Assembly: GCA_016946835.1 (NCBI GenBank) | Contig: JACVTC010000015.1 | Coordinates: forward strand, 273,501 to 307,500 | Source of the DNA: Neocallimastix lanati (nom. inval.) | Lineage: Eukaryota > Neocallimastigomycota > Neocallimastigomycetes > Neocallimastigales > Neocallimastigaceae | Length of the DNA stretch: 34,000 nt | Reading direction: 5' to 3' | Shown: piece by piece, positions 19,366-28,023 of the stretch | Layout of the letters: each line of letters begins with the position of its first letter | Position numbering within the stretch: position 1 is the first letter of the stretch | Notes under the pieces: generated by a model | Told to the model about the DNA's origin: nothing | The model's input: the letters and a program-made list of their open reading frames with translations, nothing else | Databases searched by the model: none | Made by a program: the position numbers and the translations under genes

Positions 19366-19566
19366 AAAAAAAAAAAAAATTTTTTCTTTAAAAATATATA
19401 TTCAACACAATTTATTTCTCCAACTAATTTGAAATTCACATGGCCAATTGAACATTTATGTTCAAGTGAATTTCAAATACTTCTTGAGTACTCTTTTGAA
19501 TAAACTAATATCAAAAATATTAGTATTCTTGAATTCGCCTGGAATGCGAATTCTTGGAGAGAGCGT
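19366..19566 (+). other. 3' UTR of element 3 with three hairpins and polypurine tract
   Basis: After an A/T-run, hairpin 1 has a 12-bp outer stem (TTTGAAATTCAC at 19428-19439 with GTGAATTTCAAA at 19466-19477) and an 8-bp inner stem (TTGAACAT with ATGTTCAA, 19448-19465), with an 8-nt bulge ATGGCCAA on the 5' side. Hairpin 2 is ACTAATAT/ATATTAGT (19504-19524). Hairpin 3 is GAATTCGC/GCGAATTC (19531-19553). The polypurine tract GGAGAGAG (19556-19563) ends 3 nt before the LTR and would prime plus-strand DNA. Confidence 0.85.
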
Positions 19567-20217
19567 TGTCAAGGATTTGATACAAATTAATTTATATTTA
19601 ATACCACAAAAATAACAATTTAATTATAAATATAATTTGTACTCCTTAAATCCTTGTACCGTTCATAACCAAATTAATATTGTATTACATATTAATTAAT
19701 ATTATCCCTTTTATACATTATTGAACCCCTAATATATTAATTGATTAATATTGTATTACATATTAATTAACATTATCCCTTTTTATATTAATTAATATAG
19801 TTGAATATTATTTATAAAAATTGTTTTTTATTAATTATATTATTTTATATATTTTTATTATCTTATATTATATATGTATTATTCTATTACTTTATATATT
19901 AAAATTATATTTTATATTGTTATCTTTAAATTAGTATTTATTAAAATATATTATTAAATATTTTATATTGTTTTTCAAAATATAAAAGAACTAAAAAATA
20001 TTCTTTTTTAAATCTTTGTAAGATTATTATTTACAAATAATCTGATAACTTTATAATAAAACATATTAAATAAAAATATAGTTAATTAAAAGTTTAATAA
20101 TAAAATAATATTTTATATTTGAATAAATCAATTTATAAAAATAAAATAATATCAAAAGGTTATTAGATTAAAGGCTTCCAACCAAGTTTACCCTTTAATC
20201 TAAGTACCAACTTAACA
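19567..20217 (+). repeat. 3' LTR of element 3
   Basis: A 651-bp copy of 13891-14541, TG...CA bounded, with no difference found by eye. The offset to the 5' LTR is 5676 bp throughout. Apparent identity implies very recent insertion. Confidence 0.95.
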
Positions 20218-20268
20218 TATATTAAAAGGTTTTTAATAAGAATCAATTTATTACTTCATTCTTTATCA
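20218..20268 (-). repeat. Target-site duplication and outer end of element 2 5' LTR
   Basis: TATAT (20218-20222) is the right target-site duplication of element 3. The following TAAAAGGTTTTTAATAAG...CTTTATCA (20223-20268) equals the end of the intact LTR at 6090-6135. It restores the LTR separated at 13890. Confidence 0.92.
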
Positions 20269-20283
20269 ATAAATAAACCAGCT

Positions 20284-20355
20284 GGGGATATAACTCAGTG
20301 GTAGAGTGCTTGCTTTGCATGCAAGAAGCCTCGGGTTCGATCCCCGATATCTCCA
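20284..20355 (+). tRNA. tRNA-Ala (anticodon TGC)
   Basis: A 72-nt intronless cloverleaf. The acceptor GGGGATA pairs with TATCTCC, including the G3-U70 wobble that marks alanine tRNAs. The D arm is ACTC/GAGT, the anticodon stem CTTGC/GCAAG has loop TTTGCAT (anticodon 20316-20318), and the T arm is TCGGG/CCCGA with loop TTCGATC. The discriminator is A and CCA is not encoded, as in eukaryotes. The A box (TAACTCAGTGG) and B box (GGTTCGATCCC, 20334-20344) are good, and T9 at 20358-20366 is a Pol III terminator. The 5' LTR of element 2 ends 15 bp upstream. Its transcript is the deduced primer of element 2. Confidence 0.97.
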
Positions 20356-20547
20356 GATTTTTTTTTGTTGAAGTAATTTATTTTTTTTATTTTTTAATTT
20401 TTTAATTTTTTATTTTTTAATTTTTTAATTTTTATTTTTTTTATTTTTTATTTTTTATTTTTTTATTTTTTATTTTTTATTTTTTAATTTTTTATTTTTA
20501 AATTTTTATTTTTTAATTTTTATTTTATTTATTTATTTATTTATTGT
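20356..20547 (+). terminator. Pol III terminator followed by T-rich low-complexity DNA
   Basis: The T9 run at 20358-20366 just after the tRNA is a standard Pol III stop. The rest is a (T)nA tract with units such as TTTTTTATT and TTTTAATT. No gene is seen. Confidence 0.75.
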
Positions 20548-20727
20548 AATGTCAAAGAAGTAGATAATACAGTTAAAAAGACAGACCAGCAGACCTCCGA
20601 TACCTCTGAAGGCGAAGCAGAAGCAGAAGACCGTAATGTCGTTCAAATGTTCAGATTGACAATTCAAACCCTAATCCTGGATAAGAATTCCTATCTCTCT
20701 CTACCTAAAATGAAAATCTTATATTAA
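20548..20727 (+). pseudogene. Coding-like fragment, unrecognised
   Basis: An open stretch of about 59 codons ending in TAA at 20725 stands out from the surrounding simple sequence by its higher G+C and mixed amino-acid content (TDQQTSDTSEGEAEAEDR, then MFRLTIQTLILDKNSY). The product would be an acidic linker followed by a hydrophobic, possibly helical segment. No upstream ATG joins it; the nearest in-frame Met is internal (MFRLTI). It may be the 3' end of a lost gene or a terminal exon whose upstream part I cannot find. I do not recognise the family. Confidence 0.3.
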
Positions 20728-20768
20728 TGGTAGAGGGTGAAGGATTGTTGCCTACCTACCTGGAGAGT

Positions 20769-20978
20769 TGCATTTCCCCAAATTGCATTTCGCCAGGTTG
20801 CATTTCGACAAGTAGAGTATTGATATAAATAAATAAATAAATAAATAAATATTAATTCAAAATAACTTTTTTTTAAAATTGTTTTTATTTGATATTAATA
20901 ATATTTAATTTTATTTATTTATTTGATTTATTTATTTAAATTTTTCAAATTTGGCGAAATGCAACCTGGCGAAATGCC
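20769..20978. repeat. Fold-back repeat with 23-bp inverted arms made of 15-bp units
   Basis: The left side has three 15-bp tandem units: TTGCATTTCCCCAAA, TTGCATTTCGCCAGG, TTGCATTTCGACAAG (20769-20813). The right side has the reverse complement of about two units. Positions 20785-20807 and 20955-20977 are perfect 23-bp inverted repeats around a 147-bp A+T-rich centre, itself rich in TAAATAAA on one side and TTTATTTA on the other. It has a MITE-like or fold-back element layout. No target-site duplication was identified, so mobility is unproven. Confidence 0.65.
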
Positions 20979-22980
20979 CCACACCCAAATTTAACAATTA
21001 AAATTTAAAAATAAAAATAAAAAAAAAAAAAAAAAATTAATATTAATTAAATATGATTTAAAGTTTTAATTATATTTTTTAATTCCAATTTAAAATTTAT
21101 ATTTTAAATTCTCTATTTTATTTATTTAATTTTTTTTTTTTTTAGATTTTAATTTATTTTATTTAAATTTTTTTTTTTTTTTTTTTTAGATTTATATTAA
21201 AAAAAATAAATAAATAAATAAAAAAATTAATAATTAAATGATTTAAAGTTTTAATTATTTTTTAATTCCAATTTAAAAATTAATTTAATATATTTCTCCA
21301 CCTTTTTTTTTATTTTTTATTTTTTTTATTTTTTTTTATTTTTAGTTAATATTTACTTTTAATTAATTAATTTTTTTTTTTTTTGACTAAAATCAAAGTT
21401 AACCTAATTTTGCTAATATTAGAAAATATATTATTATATTATTAATAAAAAAAAAAAAGAGAAAAAAAGAGAAAAAAAGGGAAAAAAAGGGAAAAAAAGA
21501 GGGAGAAAGAAACTATTTTTATTTCATTAATTTTAAATTACTTTGAAAGAGAAAATCTTTTTTTTTTTTTTTTTTTTTAATTATTTCATTAATTTAACAT
21601 CAAAAAAAAAAAAATTAATATTTGTATATCCATGAATTTAATTACAATAGATAGAAAAAAAAAATGAATTTAATTTTTTTTTTTTTTTTTTAATTTATTT
21701 ATTATTTCTTATTTATTATTCCATTATTATTTATTATTCCATTATTATTTATTATTTATTATTTATTATTTATTATTTATTATTTATTATTTATTATTTA
21801 TTATTCCATTATTTATTATTTATTAATATTTATTATTTAATTATTTATTATTTAATTATTTATTATTTATTATTTATTATTTATTATTTAATATTTAAAA
21901 TAAATATTATAAATAATATGAAATCCACTTTGATTTATTATGATTTTATTTAATTTATTTTTAAACTTCATATACAAATTTATTTCACAGAAAATGAAAA
22001 TGTTGATATTCATTAAATTTATTTAATTTTTTATTTTTTAAAAAAATTAAAAAGATCAAAAGGTTTTTTTGAATCTTTATATAATTTTATTTATGTGAAA
22101 TTTTTAATAAAGTAAAAAATCAAAAATTTTTTAATAAATTAAAAAGTTCAAATTTTTTTTTTTTTTTTTTTTTTTGTTAATTTTTATCTATTTTATTTTT
22201 TTATTAAATAATAGTTATTTAATATGGTATAAATTATAAATAAATTATTATATTGTTGAAGGTTTCTGTTAAAGCTATAAAAATATGGTATAATATATAT
22301 ATTACATTTTATATGTATGTTATTTTTTGGATGAAGTATAGGTAGTTTTTATTTTTATTATTATTATTATTTTTTATTATAGTATAAGGAAATATCTTTT
22401 ATATGTTGTCTGAAAAGATATATTAATTTTAAATAATGATTTTTTTTTTTTAACGAAACTAATTAATATAAAATAAATATAATATACAAAAAAATATTTA
22501 TTAAAAATATTTATATTTATTTTATTAATAATCCATATTTAATATTTAATATTTAATAATGCGATAATATCTATTGATCTTTGGATATTACTTAAATTAT
22601 ATTTATTTATTTATTTATTTATTTATTTATTTTTTTTTTTTTTTTAAAAAAATAAAAATAATAATAATAATAATAATAATAAATTATATCCATAAAATTC
22701 GTGTAACCAATACTAATTAATAAAATTAAAATTTTATAAAAATTTTTAAAAATTAGTTTCAAGTATAAATAAAGACAGAAAAAAACTTTTTTGTTTTTTC
22801 ATTCTTTATTATAATCATAACTAATAATTTAAAAATAATGATTTAAAAATAATAATTTAAAATAATTTCTTATGTTTTATAAAATAAAATTTTATTAATA
22901 ATAATTCCTAATCTACCACTTTTATAAATAATTTTTTATTCCAAAAAAAAAAAATTTTTTAATAATAATACAATTTATTT
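20979..22980. other. A+T-rich low-complexity intergenic DNA
   Basis: This holds poly(A)/poly(T) runs, TTATT and TTTA repeats (notably about 21690-21900) and no credible coding frame. A 66-nt all-purine tract is listed separately. Confidence 0.6.
21447..21512. repeat. 66-nt homopurine tract with 10-bp A7-GRG period
   Basis: Only A and G occur from 21447 to 21512. The centre repeats GAGAAAAAAA, then GGGAAAAAAA, with a 10-bp period. Such tracts can form triplex or bent DNA; nothing else is known here. Confidence 0.8.
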
Positions 22981-22989
22981 AAAAAAAAA

Positions 22990-24010
22990 AAAAAAAAAAA
23001 AAAAATGGAAAATGGAAAATTTAACCCAATGTGAAATTAATAACCCTATGATTCAATTAGTTTCAGTCAATGCTGTTGCTACTACTAAGATAGCTGGTAT
23101 TAGAATTAGAAAAAAATTTTTTTTTTTTTATTTGTGATTTTCATACCATTCCAATGACCAGTAGTGGTCTTAAGACTTCTAAGAAGACTTCCTTCCCATC
23201 TGTTCAAACTAAAACATATGCTGCTCAAGCTTCAAGTATCACTTTGAATACTGCTTACCTTGATAAAAAAAAAAATGAAGTCATTTTCAGATTATCAAAC
23301 CCGAGGTTTCTCCACTTAAGAGAGAGCCATTAAACCATTTGATGGTGATGATAACATGGGTAACGTAACATGGTCAAGAATACACACTTAAAAGGTGATT
23401 AATGTTTCCCCCCCAAGAAAAAAAAAAAAAAAAAAAAAAAAGAAATAAGGAAAGTCGAACATATTTTTTTACGCTTTTTTTCTCTCGATTACATGGTAAG
23501 GACTCACAATTGCAACAGTACATACAGTCTTTGATATCTACTCAAAAAGAAAATGAGAGCTGATCAATCGTTCTACCACACTATCATGATTTGACTTACC
23601 AGAGGAAGGGTTATGGTCGTAGTCATATCGTTGATGATTACCTGTCATGTTACTCTTCATGATACTACCCGTCTTATTGTTCAAAAGATAAATAAAAATA
23701 AAAAAAACAAGTTAAATAAAGGCCAAACTTCATAAGAAACAAACAGATGAGCATTAATAACTATAAAGTTAATTGGAGAAGTTGTTTATCAAGTTAAAGC
23801 TCTTAAAAATCACTTAACCCCCATAGCTAAATCATAATAGTACTGATATTTCTAAAAAAAAAAAAAAAAAAAAAAAATCAGGCTAAGAATGCTAAATAAA
23901 GGAAGCTATTCGATTTTTTTTTTACTTTGGTTGTTAAGGATTCTCTCTTAAGGAATGAGATGAAACAGTAGCCATGTCTCTTGGTTGTGTCGATGTTTGT
24001 CTCAATTGGT
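22990..24010 (+). pseudogene. Decayed coding-like island, origin unknown
   Basis: About 1 kb of higher-complexity sequence is broken by poly(A)/poly(T) runs and stops. Plus-strand fragments read like protein, for example NNPMIQLVSVNAVATTKIAG near 23040-23100, SFPSVQTKTYAAQASSIT near 23190-23240 and QRKGYGRSHIVDDYLSCY near 23600-23650, in differing frames. It may be the remains of a LINE first open reading frame or of a host gene. I do not recognise it and no intact frame remains. Confidence 0.4.
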
Positions 24011-24041
24011 TCTTTAATTAATTAATAATAATAATAATAAT

Positions 24042-24084
<43 letters not shown>

Positions 24085-24331
24085 CTATTTTTTTTTATTA
24101 ACTAAACAATTTTATATAAAGAAAAGAACTAATTATAATTTTTTAGTTATATATGCATCTATAGTAATATATATATATTAATAAAATTAAATAAAAATAA
24201 TATTAAATATAATGTAATTATAATAATTATAATAATAATCTAGTATTAATTATGATATTTTTTATTTTAAAGGTTATTATATATTTTTCGATTTATTATT
24301 GATTGAGTACATTTTTAACAAATTTATTATT

Positions 24332-24365
<34 letters not shown>

Positions 24366-25240
24366 TATTCTTATCCATTTTTAAGTAAAGAATGGCCAAT
24401 CCATAGAAATAGAATTGAAGAAAAAAAAAATTTATTTTAATAAAAATAGTTTTAATTGTATGAAATGTTTAAAATTATTATTATTTTATAATAATAATAA
24501 ATAAGCAATAATAATTGAATAATAAATAATTGAATAATTGAATAATAAATAATAAATAATTGATGTATATTATCTATTTATTTAAAAAAGTACCATTCAA
24601 TGATATTTTATATAGAATATGCATCACGTGAATACATACATATAAAATATTTTTAATGATTTTTAACATAAATTTATGCAACACAAAATAAACATATTAA
24701 CTAATTTACATAAAACATAAAATATAAATGCACTTACATATATTTATGTATAATGTAATTTATTGTAGATAAAATGAATCAATATATAAAATATATAGAT
24801 TATATAGTATAATTATTTAGTATAATTATTTAAGTAGTAATTATCACTTTTTATTATTTATTCAATTATTTATTCAATTATTCAATTATTTATTTATTTA
24901 TTTATTATTTATTTATTATTTATTTATTTATTATTTATTTATTTATTATTATTATTATTTTATATAATAAAAAATTAAATAAAATGAAATGAAATGAAAA
25001 AAATTAAAAATATTATTGGTTGATGTGTAATTAAATTAATTTTTATAAAATAAAAAAAATAAAAAAAATAAAAAAAATAAAAATAAAAATAACTAAAAAG
25101 GTGTTCATTAATTTCATTAAATTTTATTGGTTGAATATATTTTTTTAGTTTTTTTAAAATTTAAAAATTTAAAAAAAAAAAAAAAAAAATTAAATAAAAA
25201 TTTATATTGAAGGTCATTTTCATATCTTATTATAAATGCT

Positions 25241-25350
25241 ATCCTTCTTTCTATTTATTTTCTTTCTATTTTCTTACTATCCTTCTTTCTATTTATTCTC
25301 TTTCTATTTTCTTACTATCCTTCTGTCTATTTATTTTTTTTTTATTTTCT
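25241..25350. repeat. CT-rich minisatellite, three 38-bp copies
   Basis: Units beginning ATCCTTCTTTCTATTTATT start at 25241, 25279 and 25317, each ending TATTTTCTTACT or similar. The third copy has a G for T change and degrades into a T-run. Confidence 0.8.
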
Positions 25351-26529
25351 TGCTATTTTCTTACTAATATTTATTTTTTTTTTTTTAAATTTTTAAATTT
25401 TTAAATTTTTTTTTTCAATTTAATAAAATTTTTTTTTTTTTAATTTTATTTCAAGTTTTTTTAAAAAAAAAAAAAATTAAAAAAAGTTTGACCTTTTTTT
25501 AATAATATGATCACTCCTTCTATCCATAATGTAATATATTGTAATTGAATGTAATGTAATGTAAATAAATATGCAATTAAATAATACAATTAAATATTAT
25601 ATTATGTAATGTAATGTAGCTGTTTACGTATTATTTATTATTTATTATTTATTAACATTTTTTTTATTTTTTTTAATCAAATGTTTAAAAAAAGAGTTTA
25701 TGAAACAATTTGACTTTTCTTAAAAAAAAGAAAAAAAAAAAGAAAAACTGTTAGAGAAAGATTAACTAATTCAATCTGATTATTTGTTATCCTTTATTAA
25801 CTCAAATTAAAATAAAAATAAAATAAAAAAAATAAAATAAATTATAAATAATAGATAATAAATAATAAATAAATAATAAATAATATATTATTAATATATT
25901 GTAGAATATTGGATACAGGAAATAAGGATAGAAGAAATGATGAAAGAAAGAGATCAATTAACAATTAGTTTATTTATTTATTTATTTATTATTTATTTAT
26001 TTATTTAATTTATATAATTATATTTATTTATATAATTATATTTATTTATTTATTTATTTAATATTTAAAAAAAAAATTAAATTTAATAAATAAATAAAAA
26101 TTTAAAATTTAAAATTTAAAATTTAAAATTTTTTAAAAAAATGAAAAAAAATAATTTATAGGATGATATGATAGAGAGAGAGAGAGAGAGAGAGAGCGTG
26201 TATGAAAGTGTGTTGGGTGTGTTGGGTTGTGTTGAGTGTGTGAAGTCAACTTGAAAATGGTCTTTTTATCTATAGAATCAACAGAAAGATGATGATATAA
26301 AATATGAAATATTATTTGTTCCTTTTACTATTGCACCATCTTAATTCATACTTCCTTCAGAAATTTTTTCTTTTATTTAATTTTTATTATTTATTTTTTA
26401 TTATTTAATTATTGATTTTATTTATTTAAAATATTTTCTAAAAGAAAGAAAGAAACCCTTTTTGACTGTGACATGAAATATGTTTGAAATTTTTAATTTT
26501 TAAAATTTCTTTATTATTTATTATTTAAT

Positions 26530-26760
26530 TATTTATTAATAAACACTCTTTATTAATATTTATTATTCATTATTCATTATTTATTTATTAATAAATACTC
26601 TTTTTTATTATTTATAATTTATTATTTATTAATAAATACTCTTTTTTTATTATTTATTATTTATTAATAAATACTCTTTTTATTATTTATTATTTATTAT
26701 TTATTAATAAATACTCTTTTTTATTATTTATTATTTATTAATAAATACTCTTTTTTATTA
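26530..26760. repeat. Minisatellite with six AATAAA(C/T)ACTC cores
   Basis: Cores begin at 26538, 26590, 26631, 26666, 26706 and 26740, separated by TTATT repeats of varying length, so the spacing varies from 34 to 52 bp. Confidence 0.8.
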
Positions 26761-27288
26761 TTTATTATTTATTTATTTATTATTTATTTATTTATTTATT
26801 TATTTATTATTTATTTATTTATTATTTATTATTGTTATTATTATTTTTTTTTCCATTTTAATATCAAATATCGAAAGGGTAAAATCGATGATAGAGTAAT
26901 CGATAATATGTCAGAGATAATTAGATAATTAATTAGTTATTAGTTATTATTTTTTAATGATTTAATCATGTAGTTATTAGTTAAGTAATTATTTAATTAA
27001 TTATTTAATTATTTATTTAATTAATTAATTATTTATTTATTTATTTATTTATTTAATTATTTAATTATTTAATTATTTAATTATTATTAAAGTTTTCAGA
27101 AATAAAAAAAAATTTTTTTTTTTTTTGAAATTAAAATTTAAAGTAATTAGTTAATAACCTCAAAGAAGAAAAAAAAATAAAATTATATATAAATATATAT
27201 TATATAATATAATAAAAAATTAAAAATATTCAAAATAATTAGTCGACTTATTAAAAATTAAAGTGTTCAAATAATATTTGGTGTATCC

Positions 27289-27321
<33 letters not shown>

Positions 27322-28023
27322 TTATTATTATTATTAATATTATTATTTTATTATTATTATTTGTCTATATCTCTTTTTATTTATTTATTTATTTGTTAAA
27401 TGGTCTTTCATTTTTTTTTTTTTTAGTATATAAACCATTGTTTTTTTTCCCTTTTTTTTATTTATTTTTTTTATTTTTTAAATAAAAAGTTCATTTTATG
27501 ATAATAAAATAAAAATAATAAAAAAAATAATATAATAATATTAATAAAACAATAATAAAACATTCTCTATATATTTAGTAACCTAATATAAAAAAGAAAA
27601 AAAAAAAAAAAAAGAATAAATTTAAAAATATAAAAAGTTTTAAATGTTAATGTATATACAAACTAATTATAATACTAATTAATATTGATTGTGAAAGTAT
27701 ATATTTTATCAAATAGTAATAATAGTAAATATAAAATATTTGAATAAAACAATGATAAATAATTTCAATTATTTATGCTATCATAGTAGAAGTATAGTTA
27801 ATAAGAGTTAAAATAAATATCAATAATAATAATATAAATAATATATATAAATAATATATTAATATAACTTTATTAAAAAGAAAAATAAATTCATAATAAA
27901 TTTTATTAATTTAAATTTAATTATATATAATAGTATCGGGTTAGATTTTAAAATAAATTAAATTAATTTTATAAATAGTTAACAACAGGTGATAATTATT
28001 ATTTTTTTTAAAAGAAAAAAAAA

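Larger units (their letters stand above)
13891..20217 (+). mobile_element. Element 3: chromodomain-type, self-primed Ty3/gypsy retrotransposon
   Basis: A complete 6327-bp element with the order 651-bp LTR, self-priming site, gag (14576-15799), pol in the -1 frame (to 19365), hairpin-rich 3' UTR, polypurine tract and 651-bp LTR. It sits in the 5' LTR of element 2 with a 5-bp target-site duplication, so it is younger than element 2. The LTRs appear identical by eye, and gag, pol and the frameshift signal show no break. It could be an active copy. The domain order with a C-terminal chromodomain and the self-priming layout resemble the Tf1/sushi branch of chromoviruses. Confidence 0.95.
5091..20268 (-). 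mobile_element. Element 2: Ty3/gypsy LTR retrotransposon, split by element 3
   Basis: On the minus strand the order is 5' LTR (20268-20223 plus 13890-12907), tRNA-Ala primer-binding site (12899-12881), a 1.6-kb leader, gag (11268-10309), linker and pol (to 6159), and 3' LTR (6135-5091). The two LTRs differ by one substitution and one A-run indel outside their simple-sequence tract, so the insertion looks recent. The right end is 15 bp from the tRNA-Ala gene. The flanks ACAAT (5086-5090) and ATAAA (20269-20273) do not match, so no target-site duplication is evident. Frame breaks in the gag-pol linker suggest that this copy is not autonomous as sequenced. Confidence 0.92.
24011..28023. other. 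A+T-rich intergenic DNA with microsatellites and minisatellites
   Basis: No gene is seen over about 4 kb. It contains an (AAT)n tract at about 24023-24081, TTTA/TTATT arrays, a 38-bp minisatellite (25241-25350), an (AG)12 tract (26173-26196) followed by a GT-rich stretch to about 26245, and an ATTAATAAATACTC minisatellite (26530-26760). The last 100 bp before 28024 are A+T-rich and should hold the promoter of the ankyrin gene; no clear TATA element can be singled out in such composition. Confidence 0.6.

Noticed and set aside
18264-19432. Several open frames overlapping the 3' half of element 3 pol in other frames
   Set aside because: They overlap the conserved integrase and chromodomain coding frame and have no recognisable domains.
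25207-25404. 65-codon frame rich in Phe, Ser and Leu
   Set aside because: It is the translation of a 38-bp CT-rich minisatellite and T-runs.
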